DNA from: Pseudorhodobacter wandonensis
GTDB taxonomy: Bacteria; Pseudomonadota; Alphaproteobacteria; Rhodobacterales; Rhodobacteraceae
Assembly (NCBI RefSeq): GCF_001202035.1
Contig: NZ_LGHT01000041.1
Coordinates: forward strand, 105,253-169,252
Length of the DNA stretch: 64,000 nt
Reading direction: 5' to 3'
This document shows, one piece after another, positions 1 through 8,187 of the stretch; the stretch's first letter is position 1, and each line of letters starts with the position of its first letter. Under the pieces are notes generated by a model. It searched no databases, was not told the origin of the DNA, and saw only the letters and a list, made by a program, of their open reading frames with translations. The position numbers and the translations under genes are program-made.

Positions 1-220
1 ACTGAACGTAAACGCAAGCGACATTCCGGATCACATCACTGTTGATCTGACCGGCCTGCAAGTTGGCGACGTTATCCACATCAAAGACGTGGATCTGCCA
101 AAAGGCGCCAAGCCAACGATCGACCGTAACTTCGTTATCGGCAACATCTCGGCCCCATCGAGCCTGCGTTCCGCTGGTGATGACGAGACAGAGACCGAAG
201 AAGACGCAACAGAAGAATAA
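1..220 (+). CDS. rplY: 50S ribosomal protein L25/general stress protein Ctc, C-terminal part (5' end outside window)
   Basis: The frame is open from the left edge (first whole codon at base 2) to a TAA at 218-220 and gives the last 72 residues. They match the C-terminal beta domain of the long (TL5/Ctc-type) L25 proteins, with [19 protein letters not shown] and [15 protein letters not shown], followed by an acidic Asp/Glu tail. L25 binds 5S rRNA in the large subunit. The gene is followed by a strong terminator and then pth, the usual rplY-pth order in proteobacteria. The N-terminal 5S rRNA-binding domain lies outside the window. Confidence 0.93.
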   Translation, partial: LNVNASDIPDHITVDLTGLQVGDVIHIKDVDLPKGAKPTIDRNFVIGNISAPSSLRSAGDDETETEEDATEE

Positions 221-244
221 TCCACCCCCTTTGGGCGGATTTGA

Positions 245-277
245 AAACGCGGCGGCCCTTGGCTTGCCGCGTTTTTT
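245..277 (+). terminator. Rho-independent terminator of rplY
   Basis: A perfect 9-bp stem (AAACGCGGC at 245-253 with GCCGCGTTT at 266-274) encloses a 12-base loop. The stem runs directly into a run of six T. It lies 25 bases after the rplY stop and before pth. Confidence 0.85.
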
Positions 278-334
278 CATTTTGATGCGGGCGATTGGGT
301 GCTATCCAATGGGCGCAAAGAAAGGCTGGCAGCG

Positions 335-1051
335 ATGAAACTGTTTGTAGGCTTGGGCAATCCGGGCGCGAAATACGCGGGCAACCGCCATAACATCGGC
401 TTTATGGCGCTGGATCGTATCGCCGCCGATCACGGCTTTAGCCCTTGGAAAAAGGCGTTCAAAGGGCTGGTGGCTGAGGGGCGTTTGGGCAACGAGCGCG
501 TGCTGCTGCTAAAACCCGAAACCTTTATGAACCTGTCAGGCGAATCCGTGCAGGCGGCAATGGCCTTCCACAAACTGCCCTTGACCGATGTAACCGTGCT
601 ACATGACGAGCTTGACCTCGCACCCGGCAAGCTGCGCCTGAAACAGGGCGGCGGCCATGCCGGGCATAATGGTTTGCGCTCCATCCACGCCCATCTGGGC
701 GAGGCATATGGCCGCGTGCGGCTGGGCATTGGCCACCCCGGTCACAAAGACGCCGTGGCAGGCTATGTGCTGCATGATTTCGCCAAATCCGATGCCGATT
801 GGCTGGATGACCTGCTGCGCGGTATTTCTGATGGCGCGGTCTTTCTGGCAGAAGGTGACGGCGCCAAATTTTCCAACGCCGTTGCCCTGCGTACAGCACC
901 GCCCCGCGCCTCGACGGGTGCGGCCCGCCCCGCAGACGCGCCCAAAGCCGCAGCCCCAAAACCAAAGCCAGAGCCAAAGCCGGAACCAGAACCTGCGGCA
1001 CCCGATACCCGCAACGCTTTGCAAAAGCTTGCTGACAAGTTTCGCACATGA
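335..1051 (+). CDS. pth: Peptidyl-tRNA hydrolase with an extended Pro/Lys/Glu tail
   Basis: Pth hydrolyses the ester bond of peptidyl-tRNAs released from stalled ribosomes and so recycles tRNA. The 238-residue protein opens with [20 protein letters not shown], carrying the conserved Asn and the catalytic His in NRHN. It also has [16 protein letters not shown] and the [12 protein letters not shown] motif. The start is the ATG at 335 with AAAGG upstream; an earlier ATG at 299 would only add an unconserved extension. After the catalytic domain (about residues 1-190) comes a low-complexity tail rich in Ala, Pro, Lys and Glu, then a short basic end. The stop overlaps the next start (ATGA). Confidence 0.96.
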   Translation: MKLFVGLGNPGAKYAGNRHNIGFMALDRIAADHGFSPWKKAFKGLVAEGRLGNERVLLLKPETFMNLSGESVQAAMAFHKLPLTDVTVLHDELDLAPGKLRLKQGGGHAGHNGLRSIHAHLGEAYGRVRLGIGHPGHKDAVAGYVLHDFAKSDADWLDDLLRGISDGAVFLAEGDGAKFSNAVALRTAPPRASTGAARPADAPKAAAPKPKPEPKPEPEPAAPDTRNALQKLADKFRT

Positions 1052-2097
1052 CACCTGTGCGCGACAGCTTTGTCGCACAAGCGCAGGCCTGCGAGTCGCT
1101 CGGTTCGCCGTTTACGGCCCGCATATTGCGGTTGCTGGCCGAGGGGTTAACCCATGGCAGCCCCGTTGCCGACCGCATTCTGGGCTGGCAAGGAGACCCT
1201 TCTTCGCGCGCCGATGCATTGGCTTTGCGCCTCGCAGGCGGGTTGCATGCGCTGGCATTGCAAGGCCAACCCATTGCGCTGCACAGCTTTTACGCCAACC
1301 CCACCCGCTATACCGATATCGAGGCGATGGCGGTTTTACTCGATACGGTCGAGGCCGCGCCCGATACCCTGATGCACTGGCTCGACAGCCCGCCCCAAAC
1401 CAATGAGGTCCGCCGCTCGGCCGTCCTGATCGCTGCGGGGCATTGGTTGGCCGCCAAGTTTGGCCTGCCGATGGTGCTGTCAGAGCTGGGCGCAAGCGCA
1501 GGGCTGAACCTGAATTGGGATCATTATGCGCTGGATATCGGCGAGACCTTTGGCCCGCCCGACAGCCCGCTACGCCTGACGCCCGAATGGCGCGGCCCCT
1601 TGCCACCCCACACCGCACCCCAAATCATCGAACGCCGCGCGGTTGATCTGAACCCGCTCTGTACCACCCACGACAGCCTGCGCATCCGGTCCTATATCTG
1701 GGCCGATCAACCCCATCGCATGGCGCTGACCCAAACGGCGATCAGCCTTGGCAAAGGCATTTCAGTCGAAAAGGGCGATGCGGTCGAATGGCTGGAAACC
1801 CGCCTGCGCAATCAAATGCCCAACTGCCTTCACCTGATTTACCACACCGTTGCCTGGCAATATTTCCCCGCCGCAACCCAGGCGCGCGGCGAGGCCGCCT
1901 TGCAAACCGCAGGCCAACGCGCCACCGCAACCGCCCCGCTTGCGCATCTGGCAATGGAAAGCGATGGCACCGACAGCGGGCCCGGCGCAGCATTGACCCT
2001 GCGCCTTTGGCCGGGAAATCAGGTTATCCCGCTGGGCCGCGTCGATTTTCATGGCCGCTGGGTGGATTGGCAGGCCCCGCATATTGGCGCAGCCTAG
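1048..2097 (+). CDS. DUF2332 family protein, function unknown
   Basis: This 349-residue protein matches the DUF2332 family of uncharacterised bacterial proteins. Visible conserved stretches are [11 protein letters not shown] near the N-terminus, [13 protein letters not shown] in the middle and [15 protein letters not shown] toward the end. The middle motif resembles a nucleotide or SAM-binding glycine loop, but I do not assign an activity. Its ATG overlaps the pth stop by four bases, so it is probably translated by coupling with pth. No signal peptide or membrane segment is seen. Confidence 0.8.
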   Translation: MTPVRDSFVAQAQACESLGSPFTARILRLLAEGLTHGSPVADRILGWQGDPSSRADALALRLAGGLHALALQGQPIALHSFYANPTRYTDIEAMAVLLDTVEAAPDTLMHWLDSPPQTNEVRRSAVLIAAGHWLAAKFGLPMVLSELGASAGLNLNWDHYALDIGETFGPPDSPLRLTPEWRGPLPPHTAPQIIERRAVDLNPLCTTHDSLRIRSYIWADQPHRMALTQTAISLGKGISVEKGDAVEWLETRLRNQMPNCLHLIYHTVAWQYFPAATQARGEAALQTAGQRATATAPLAHLAMESDGTDSGPGAALTLRLWPGNQVIPLGRVDFHGRWVDWQAPHIGAA

Positions 2098-2197
2098 CGC
2101 CATAGCAGGCTTGCACAGGCAGCGAACCCGACGCAGACTATAACCTTGTATTCTTTCACAAAACCGCGGCACGATACCCCTAACGGAAAGGCACAAG

Positions 2198-2572
2198 ATG
2201 GCACCGAGAAAAGCAGAGTCAATCAACGTCCTCGGCAGCGCACTCGAAGGTTGCTCCACCGCGCCGCTGACAGGGTTTTTCCGCAACGGCTGCTGTGATA
2301 CTGGCCCCGACGATCACGGCGCGCATACTGTCTGCGCCGTGATGACGGCCGAATTTCTGGCCTTTTCCAAATACTTGGGCAATGACTTGTCCACCCCGCG
2401 CCCCGAATTCGGCTTTGCCGGCCTGAAACCCGATGACCGCTGGTGCCTCTGCGCTGCCCGTTTTTTGCAGGCCCATGACGAAGGCGCCGCCCCGCAGGTA
2501 AACCTTGCCGCCACCCATATCCGCACTTTGGACATCGTGCCGCTGGATATTCTGCAAAGCTATTCGATATAG
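2198..2572 (+). CDS. DUF2237 family protein
   Basis: The 124-residue protein fits DUF2237, small proteins of unknown function with conserved cysteines. It carries NVLGSALEGCSTAPLTGFFR near the start, then RNGCCDTG, HTVCAVMT and RWCLCAARF, and ends with HIRTLDIVPLDIL. The clustered cysteines suggest metal or redox chemistry, but this is inference. The ATG is preceded by GGAAAGG at good spacing. The gene stands alone between DUF2332 and a truncated haemoglobin. Confidence 0.8.
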   Translation: MAPRKAESINVLGSALEGCSTAPLTGFFRNGCCDTGPDDHGAHTVCAVMTAEFLAFSKYLGNDLSTPRPEFGFAGLKPDDRWCLCAARFLQAHDEGAAPQVNLAATHIRTLDIVPLDILQSYSI

Positions 2573-2624
2573 CTGCGACAGCTTGGCACTTGCCGACCAG
2601 CCCATACAAAGCTAGGCCAATCAC

Positions 2625-3026
2625 ATGACCCTCGCCCGCTTTCCCATCACGCCCGACCAGATCGACGAAGTCGTTGCCGGCTTTTACATGGCCGTGCGCA
2701 AGCACCCCAAACTCGGCCCAGTATTTGCCGCCCATGTCACCGACTGGCCCGCGCACGAAGCCAAGATCGCCCGCTTCTGGCGCAATGCGATTTTGTTTGA
2801 ACGGGGCTATGACGGCAATCCGATGGCTGTGCATAGGGCGGCGGGCAATGTCCGCCCCGGTATGTTTGACGATTGGCTGGCCCTGTTTGATACCGTGCTG
2901 GACCAACGCCTGCCCCCCGAAACCGCCGCGCAATGGTCTGCCCTTGCCCATCGCATCGGGCGCGGGCTGCGTATGGGGGTGGTCGAAGGCCTGACCCCGC
3001 AAGGCGCAGTCCCCAAACTAACATAA
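2625..3026 (+). CDS. Group III truncated haemoglobin
   Basis: The 133-residue protein matches group III (P-type) truncated globins. The FYMAVRKHPKLGPVFAAHV stretch covers helices B-E. HEAKIARFWRNAILFERGYDGNPMAVH contains the typical group III FW(R/S) motif and the proximal His (in AVHRA). Such globins bind O2, NO or CO and have been linked to NO detoxification or redox signalling. No strong ribosome-binding site is visible before the ATG at 2625. No regulator adjoins it. Confidence 0.88.
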   Translation: MTLARFPITPDQIDEVVAGFYMAVRKHPKLGPVFAAHVTDWPAHEAKIARFWRNAILFERGYDGNPMAVHRAAGNVRPGMFDDWLALFDTVLDQRLPPETAAQWSALAHRIGRGLRMGVVEGLTPQGAVPKLT

Positions 3027-3097
3027 AGCCGCAACTCAAGGCGCTGAAAACAATCGCCTCAGCCCGCATCGGGCCAAAAAACGCAATGCGGAATACC

Positions 3098-3583
3098 TCA
3101 GCTACTGCCGCCCATCAGATCTTCGATAAACAAACTCAAAAGCTGCGGTCGGCCGGTAACACCGGCCTTACGGTAAATCGCGTTTGTTTGTGCCTTTACC
3201 GTACCTTCTGACGTACTGCGCAGCTTGGCAACTTCGGCAATCGACAATCCCTTGATCGCAAAAAGCGCGACATCGCGCTCTGCGGCAGTCAGCCCCCACT
3301 CGGCAAAGCGTTCCTCGAGGATCACCATAAAAGCGCTGGATGCCCGCCGCAGCCCTTCAGCCGCCAAATTGCGCTCTTGGATCACACGGTACAAAACCAT
3401 GGCCCCCAGCAATAGCCCAAGAATAAGCCCAACCGCCGCGCCAATCTCGATAAACTCTTGGAATTGCCAGTTGATCGGCCGGGTCTGCCATCCGAAAACC
3501 GACGAAACAATATCCCACACAAAGAACACAGCGCACAGGAACTGAACAAGCAAAATTGCAATGACAATGCTAAGGCGCGTCAT
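3098..3583 (-). CDS. Membrane-anchored LuxR-type HTH regulator
   Basis: The 161-residue protein has two hydrophobic segments (about residues 4-26 and 46-66) and then a cytoplasmic C-terminal LuxR/GerE helix-turn-helix at about 96-155 (LTAAERDVALFAIKGLSIAE, then STSEGTVKAQTNAIYRKAGV). It lacks a receiver domain, so it would be a one-component sensor sensing through the membrane or the short periplasmic loop (27-45). It starts 18 bases after the stop of the upstream Asp/Ser-rich gene and is the last gene of a three-gene minus-strand set. A likely role is controlling the two secreted PepSY-like proteins beside it; this is inferred from position only. Confidence 0.82.
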   Translation of the reverse strand: MTRLSIVIAILLVQFLCAVFFVWDIVSSVFGWQTRPINWQFQEFIEIGAAVGLILGLLLGAMVLYRVIQERNLAAEGLRRASSAFMVILEERFAEWGLTAAERDVALFAIKGLSIAEVAKLRSTSEGTVKAQTNAIYRKAGVTGRPQLLSLFIEDLMGGSS

Positions 3584-3601
3584 GGGCTGGCCAATTGGTT
3601 T

Positions 3602-4018
3602 TCAATTATCACCACTCTCGTCATGGTCATCATCATGGCTATGGTCACCGGTGCCTTTATCATCATCGCTACTGGAATCATCCTTCCCGCTGCCAGACGA
3701 CCCGTTGTCACTGCGGTGTTTTTCCTGCTCGTCATCGCCAAAAATCGAATGCGAACTGCCATTGTCAAAAATCACGTCGCGCAGCACCTCGCCGGTGGTG
3801 CGGTTCAAAATAACCTCGCGCGACTTGCTGCCTTTTTGCGCGGTTACGCGCAAACGGCCCAAAAAGGTACGGTTGGTTTTGACCTCTTTATACCCTTGCC
3901 GCCGCAACGCTTTTTCGACCTTTTCCTCAAGCGTTTCGGCCGCAACAGCCTTTGCGCCCAAAGACATAATCACAAAGGTCGATAGTGCAGTTCCAAGAAA
4001 TTTTCGGCGGCTGTGCAT
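3602..4018 (-). CDS. Secreted PepSY-like protein with Asp/His/Ser-rich tail (Tat-type signal)
   Basis: The 138-residue protein begins with MHSRRKFLGT, a twin-arginine (SRRxFL) motif, with cleavage likely after AVAA near residue 27. Residues 28-82 form a PepSY-like fold: LEEKVEKALRRQGYKEV, a beta strand, and NRTTGEVLRDVIF. Residues 85-138 are a disordered tail of Asp, Ser, Gly and His (SHDDDHDESGDN at the end). The same layout occurs in the next gene upstream, so the two look like diverged paralogues. A periplasmic metal-binding or buffering role is plausible from the tail but not proven. The GATGAC-type repeats in the tail DNA are a consequence of its composition. Confidence 0.75.
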   Translation of the reverse strand: MHSRRKFLGTALSTFVIMSLGAKAVAAETLEEKVEKALRRQGYKEVKTNRTFLGRLRVTAQKGSKSREVILNRTTGEVLRDVIFDNGSSHSIFGDDEQEKHRSDNGSSGSGKDDSSSDDDKGTGDHSHDDDHDESGDN

Positions 4019-4183
4019 CGTATTGGGCCTCTAATGCAGATCAAACTGCGTTCGGTATCGGGCGAGTATGCCGTGACAATCGGCAAAGCTGAATAGGCGT
4101 AAAGGCCCGAAACCTTTGCCAGCGAATAACCGCTTGGCATCCGGTTTCAGGCCTTGTTCATCATATAGGCGTGGAACGCCTAA

Positions 4184-4594
4184 TCAATCATTGTGGTCGC
4201 TATCGCTGCTGTCGTGATCGCCACCATGGTCACTGTCATGGTCGCTGTCATCATTGCTGTCATGGTCGCTTCCGTGATCATCGTCATCATTGCTGTCATC
4301 GTCGGCGCTATCGGAATGGTCTTGCCCGGAATGGTCATTCATCTCTGAACCATCCGAGTCCTTCCCTGAAATTTGGGTGCGCAAAACCGCGCCGGTTGCC
4401 GCATCATACACCGTTTCAACACGATCCGCACCAAGTGTGCCTTCTACCGAAATCTTGCCATTGCTTTGCTTGATTTCAACTTGGGTATAACCCTGAGCTG
4501 CCAGATCAGCAGCGATCGATTCAACGGTTACAGCCGCAAACGCCATCTTTGCCGTGATCAGCAGACCCGCAGTTATTAAAAGCATCGGTTTCAT
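4184..4594 (-). CDS. Secreted PepSY-like protein with strongly Asp/His-rich tail
   Basis: The 136-residue protein has a Sec signal peptide (residues 1-20, ending MAFA), then a PepSY-like domain (22-75: VESIAADLAAQGYTQVEI and YDAATGAVLRTQI). Its tail (78-136) consists almost only of Asp, His, Ser, Gly and Asn. The ATG at 4594 is chosen over one at 4624 because GAAAGGACT sits directly upstream and the signal peptide starts there. The tail resembles a metal-chelating strand (Zn, Ni, Cu or Ca would all fit). It is probably first in an operon with the second PepSY-like gene and the LuxR-type regulator, although 165 bases separate the first two. Confidence 0.75.
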   Translation of the reverse strand: MKPMLLITAGLLITAKMAFAAVTVESIAADLAAQGYTQVEIKQSNGKISVEGTLGADRVETVYDAATGAVLRTQISGKDSDGSEMNDHSGQDHSDSADDDSNDDDDHGSDHDSNDDSDHDSDHGGDHDSSDSDHND

Positions 4595-4837
4595 CGTTAG
4601 TCCTTTCAGATTGGGTTTCGCCACAATGCAGCGGCTGTACCCACCTAACCGCCCCGCGCGCCTTGGTGGAATTGGACTGCGGTTTAGATATGCCCCCCTA
4701 AACCCATGGGAAATACGACTAAACAGAAGTTTATACTGCCTTTTGCAGAGGATTTTCGGTCATCCCCACAAAGTGCCGACCCCTCAAAACCCCTGCGGCA
4801 CGTACTCAAACGCCGCGGGGGCCCGGTTTGGCACGCA

Positions 4838-4881
4838 TAAAAAAGCCAGCTTGCCTGACACTAAGTCCCGGCAAACTGGCT
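4838..4881 (-). terminator. Rho-independent terminator of trpB
   Basis: On the minus strand AGCCAGTTTGCC pairs with GGCAAGCTGGCT (one mismatch) and is followed by TTTTTTATG. It lies about 30 bases after the trpB stop. Confidence 0.85.
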
Positions 4882-4913
4882 ATACACTCACGTCAGGGAA
4901 ACCCGCGTGTTGG

Positions 4914-6146
4914 TCAGATCTTCATGTCAAAGCCAAGGTGCTTGGCCACCGTGAAAATATCCTTGTCGCCACGGCCACACATGTTCATCACGATGATATG
5001 GTCGGCAGGCAAACCGGGCGCGATTTTCATTACATGGGCCAGCGCATGGCTGGGTTCCAGCGCAGGGATAATCCCTTCCAACGCACAGGACAGCTGGAAC
5101 GCCTCCAGCGCCTCTTTGTCGGTGATCGACACATATTGCGCGCGCCCCGTATCATGCAGCCAGGAATGCTCAGGGCCGATACCGGGGTAATCGAGACCGG
5201 CCGAGATAGAAAAGCCTTCCAGAATCTGGCCGTCATCATCTTGCAGCAAATAGGTGCGGTTGCCGTGCAGCACACCGGGGCGGCCGCCAGTCAGGCTGGC
5301 GCAATGCTCCATCCGGTCGTCAACGCCTTTGCCGCCAGCCTCGACCCCGATGATATTGACCGACGGGTCATCAAGGAACGGGAAAAACAGCCCCATCGCA
5401 TTCGACCCGCCACCAATTGCCGCGATCACGGTATCGGGCAAGCGGCCCTCACCCTCTTGCTCGGGCAGTTGCCAGCGCACTTCCTTGCCGATGATGCTTT
5501 GGAAATCGCGCACCATTGCGGGGTAAGGCGCGGGGCCGGCCACGGTGCCGATGCAATAGAACGTATCGCGCACATTGGTCACCCAATCGCGCAATGCGTC
5601 ATTCATCGCGTCCTTAAGCGTGCCACGACCCGAGGTCACCGGTACCACCTCAGCGCCCAGCAAACGCATCCGGAACACGTTGGGCGCTTGGCGTTCAACA
5701 TCATGCGCGCCCATGTAAACCACGCATTTCAAACCGAATTTCGCACAAACGGTCGCCGTGGCCACACCATGCTGGCCCGCACCGGTTTCAGCGATGATCC
5801 GCGTTTTGCCCATACGGCGGGCAAGAATTATCTGGCCCAACACGTTGTTGATCTTATGCGCGCCGGTGTGGTTCAGCTCATCGCGCTTTAAATAGATCTT
5901 GGCGCCGCCCAGATGTTTGGTCAGGCGGTCGGCGTAATACAAAGGGCTGGGGCGGCCAACGTAATGCTTCCACAGATCGTCCATCTCGGCCCAGAATGTC
6001 GGGTCGGTTTTGGCGAACTCATACCGCTCTTCCAGCTCCAGGATCAGCGGCATCAAGGTTTCAGACACAAAGCGCCCGCCAAAAATACCAAAGCGGCCCT
6101 GCTCATCCGGGCCTGTCATAAAGCTGTTGATTCCGTCTTCGGCCAT
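4914..6146 (-). CDS. trpB: Tryptophan synthase beta chain
   Basis: TrpB condenses indole with L-serine to make tryptophan, using PLP, in complex with TrpA. The 410-residue protein contains the PLP-lysine motif [10 protein letters not shown] (Lys about 98), [19 protein letters not shown], the phosphate-binding GGGSNAMG and the C-terminal EPSHALAH and NMCGRGDKD motifs. The start at 6146 ([20 protein letters not shown]) is preferred to the ATG 30 bases upstream because it begins at the conserved N-terminus and a G-rich stretch precedes it. It follows trpF and an inserted GNAT gene. trpA is not in the window. Confidence 0.97.
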   Translation of the reverse strand: MAEDGINSFMTGPDEQGRFGIFGGRFVSETLMPLILELEERYEFAKTDPTFWAEMDDLWKHYVGRPSPLYYADRLTKHLGGAKIYLKRDELNHTGAHKINNVLGQIILARRMGKTRIIAETGAGQHGVATATVCAKFGLKCVVYMGAHDVERQAPNVFRMRLLGAEVVPVTSGRGTLKDAMNDALRDWVTNVRDTFYCIGTVAGPAPYPAMVRDFQSIIGKEVRWQLPEQEGEGRLPDTVIAAIGGGSNAMGLFFPFLDDPSVNIIGVEAGGKGVDDRMEHCASLTGGRPGVLHGNRTYLLQDDDGQILEGFSISAGLDYPGIGPEHSWLHDTGRAQYVSITDKEALEAFQLSCALEGIIPALEPSHALAHVMKIAPGLPADHIIVMNMCGRGDKDIFTVAKHLGFDMKI

Positions 6147-6240
6147 GCCATCCCCCGAACTGTGCTCATGCCTCATGTAGCGCAGGCAAATGGCATTGAA
6201 AACTGTTTCAACCGTTTTTCCAAGGGGATGGGACGGAATT

Positions 6241-6263
6241 AGGTATTTTAGCCAAGATGAAAT
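6241..6263 (-). repeat. Dispersed intergenic 23-bp repeat, copy A
   Basis: The minus strand reads TTTCATCTTGGC, then TA, then AAATACCT. It touches the last base of the GNAT stop and lies upstream of trpB. Three more copies occur at 12087, 14719 and 25962. All are intergenic. Confidence 0.7.
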
Positions 6264-6709
6264 CAGGAGATCGGCTTTTTGAACCCGATATGAGAGGGGG
6301 TAAAGCCTGCGCGTTCGTAGAACCGATGCGCGCCCTCTCGGCTTTTATCGGCGGTCAATTGCAGCAAACTGCAGCCTTCATGCAGCGCCCGCATTTCGGC
6401 ATCGCGCATCAAAGCCGCGCCAACACCTTCGGAGCGCAACTTTTCTGTCACCCGTACCGATTCGACCTGTGCGCGCCGCGTGGCTCGCAGCGACAAGCCG
6501 GTGATAAAGGTCAGCTGATAGGTTGCCACCACGCGGCCATCGGCCTCGCCCACGATCAGGCTGTTGCCGTATTCATAGCTCATCGCATCAAAGGCGGCGT
6601 AATAGGCGGCCATATCATCGCTTTCGCGGGTTGCGCCCAACGCATCCTCGGCCAAAAGCGCCACAATCGCGGGCACATCTTCGCGCTTCGCCTCACGCCA
6701 ACGGATCAT
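6263..6709 (-). CDS. GNAT family N-acetyltransferase
   Basis: The 148-residue protein has the GNAT acetyl-CoA fold: [20 protein letters not shown] at the start, a beta4 strand [20 protein letters not shown] with the R-x-x-G-V-G pyrophosphate loop, and a C-terminal [16 protein letters not shown]. The substrate is unknown. Its ATG overlaps the trpF stop (ATGA), so it is coupled to trpF. It lies between trpF and trpB, genes that are often adjacent in this group, which suggests a local insertion. Confidence 0.88.
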   Translation of the reverse strand: MIRWREAKREDVPAIVALLAEDALGATRESDDMAAYYAAFDAMSYEYGNSLIVGEADGRVVATYQLTFITGLSLRATRRAQVESVRVTEKLRSEGVGAALMRDAEMRALHEGCSLLQLTADKSREGAHRFYERAGFTPSHIGFKKPIS

Positions 6710-7344
6710 TGCGCAGCCTTTACAAAATCAGAAATCATCGTGGCATCCTTAACCCCCGGCGCGGATTCGACGCCCGAGGCCACATCAACCTGCCGCGCGC
6801 CAGTCAGCCGTATCGCCTCGGCCACATTTTGCGGGGTCAGCCCGCCGGCCAGCATCCACGGCTTTAGCCACTTGCGCCCGACCAACAGCCGCCAGTCAAA
6901 GGTAATGCCGTTGCCGCCCGGCAGCTTGGCACCTTTAGGCGGCTTGGCATCGATCATCAACTGATCAGCGACCAAGGAATATTCCACCAGATCCGCAAGA
7001 TCGCTTTCATCCGCAACGCCGAGCACCTTCATCACCGGCAGCCCGTAACGCGCACGCAGTTCGGCCACACGCGCGGGCGATTCGTGGCCGTGCAGCTGTA
7101 ACATATCCAAAGGCACGGCATCGACGATCTGGTCCAACCACGCATCATCGGCATCGACGGTCAGCGCCACCTTGGCCAAACCGATAGGCGCCGCAAGCGC
7201 CACTTCGCGGGCTTGCGCAGGCGCCAGATAGCGCGGCGATTTTGGGAAAAAGTTAAAACCGGCATAGGCCGCGCCGACACGCGCTACGGCCTCTACGTCA
7301 GCAACGCTGCGCATCCCGCAGATTTTCACCCGAATATCCGACAT
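6706..7344 (-). CDS. trpF: Phosphoribosylanthranilate isomerase
   Basis: TrpF converts N-(5'-phosphoribosyl)anthranilate to CdRP in tryptophan synthesis. The 212-residue TIM-barrel protein shows [15 protein letters not shown] with the catalytic Cys, [21 protein letters not shown] and, near the end, [19 protein letters not shown] and [15 protein letters not shown], all family hallmarks. It follows lapA after a 3-base gap and overlaps the GNAT gene, so lapA-trpF-GNAT are probably one transcript leading into trpB. Confidence 0.97.
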   Translation of the reverse strand: MSDIRVKICGMRSVADVEAVARVGAAYAGFNFFPKSPRYLAPAQAREVALAAPIGLAKVALTVDADDAWLDQIVDAVPLDMLQLHGHESPARVAELRARYGLPVMKVLGVADESDLADLVEYSLVADQLMIDAKPPKGAKLPGGNGITFDWRLLVGRKWLKPWMLAGGLTPQNVAEAIRLTGARQVDVASGVESAPGVKDATMISDFVKAAQ

Positions 7345-7347
7345 GGA

Positions 7348-7710
7348 TTAACCCGCCTTGGCAGGGCGTTCCAGCAAGGCCAATACGTCGTCTTTTTGCG
7401 CAGGGTTTGATTTACGCAGCGCTTCCAGCTCGCGCTCAAGCCGGGTGATTTCACGCGCACGGGTGCTGGATGTCGCGCGGATACGATGCTCGCGGAACCA
7501 TTCCCACACGAAACCGATCATCAAACCAACAACGATACTGCCAAAAATCACCAGATACAGGGGAATCGACAGCGCGTAATGCAGGCTGGCAAAGGCCGCC
7601 ATATCCGGTGGCAAAGCATTGAGCGTGACAGGCGCGCGATTTGCAATCGCCACCGTAATCAAAACAACCGCCAAAGCAGCAAGCAGCAGATACCGCGTGT
7701 ACCGGATCAT
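7348..7710 (-). CDS. LapA family membrane protein
   Basis: The 120-residue protein has two membrane segments (about residues 4-24 and 45-68) and a cytoplasmic coiled-coil end (REHRIRATSSTRAREITRLE and onward). This is the layout of LapA/DUF1049 proteins, which act in envelope (lipopolysaccharide) assembly. The ihfB-lapA order is also found in E. coli, where lapA-lapB follow pyrF-region genes, and in many alphaproteobacteria. It starts 7 bases after the ihfB stop and lies 3 bases from trpF. Confidence 0.8.
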   Translation of the reverse strand: MIRYTRYLLLAALAVVLITVAIANRAPVTLNALPPDMAAFASLHYALSIPLYLVIFGSIVVGLMIGFVWEWFREHRIRATSSTRAREITRLERELEALRKSNPAQKDDVLALLERPAKAG

Positions 7711-7717
7711 CGTTCGT

Positions 7718-7999
7718 TTACCTTCCGTTCAGTCGATCGCGCAGCAGCTTGCCGGTTTTGAAGAACGGAACTTTTTTGTCTTCAACTTGAACCGTTTCGC
7801 CCGTGCGCGGGTTACGCCCTGTTCTGGCATCGCGCGACTTGACCGAGAACGCGCCAAATCCGCGCAGTTCAACCCGGTCACCACGCGACAGGGACTCAAT
7901 TATCTCTTCGAACACCGTGTTCACAATACGCTCGACATGGCGCTGCGTCAGGTGTGGATTTTCATCTGCAATCTTCTGGATCAGTTCAGAACGGATCAT
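7718..7999 (-). CDS. ihfB: Integration host factor subunit beta
   Basis: The 93-residue protein is a full-length DNA-bending IHF/HU-type subunit: [20 protein letters not shown], the dimerisation helices, [20 protein letters not shown] and the beta-arm [11 protein letters not shown]. The GRNPRTGE arm and the overall sequence fit IhfB rather than HU. It lies downstream of rpsA, the classic rpsA-ihfB order of proteobacteria, with a terminator-like hairpin between them. Confidence 0.95.
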   Translation of the reverse strand: MIRSELIQKIADENPHLTQRHVERIVNTVFEEIIESLSRGDRVELRGFGAFSVKSRDARTGRNPRTGETVQVEDKKVPFFKTGKLLRDRLNGR

Positions 8000-8120
8000 C
8001 CGTAATACCCCCCGGTGTGCATAAGCGATCTTGGTGCCGCAAATTTTTGTTTCTTAACTATAGGGATAAATCATTCCCGCACAAACAGGAAATCCAAACA
8101 ACCCTGTACAATCACGCACA

Positions 8121-8156
8121 TAAATAAGGGGCCCCACCTTTCGGCAGGGTCCCAAA
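8121..8156 (-). terminator. Probable terminator of rpsA
   Basis: On the minus strand GGGACCCTGCC and GGTGGGGCCCC form a GC-rich stem (with mismatches) closed by a GAAA tetraloop, followed by TTATTTATG. The T tract is short, so partial read-through into ihfB is likely. Confidence 0.65.
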
Positions 8157-8187
8157 ATCATGATTCAGCGATGAGATCGCCCTTGGA

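Noticed and set aside
72..80. Another TTATCCACA
   Set aside because: It lies inside the rplY coding frame and is explained by the codons for Val-Ile-His.
4184..4430. Short tandem repeats (CATGGTCACTGTCATGGTCG-like) as a DNA repeat array
   Set aside because: They encode the Asp/His/Ser tail; the repetition follows from codon use rather than a separate repeat element.
4554..5891. Long open frame antisense to trpB, and similar ones antisense to aroA, rpsA and others
   Set aside because: They are mirror frames of GC-rich genes with poor composition, no starts with ribosome sites and no known domains.
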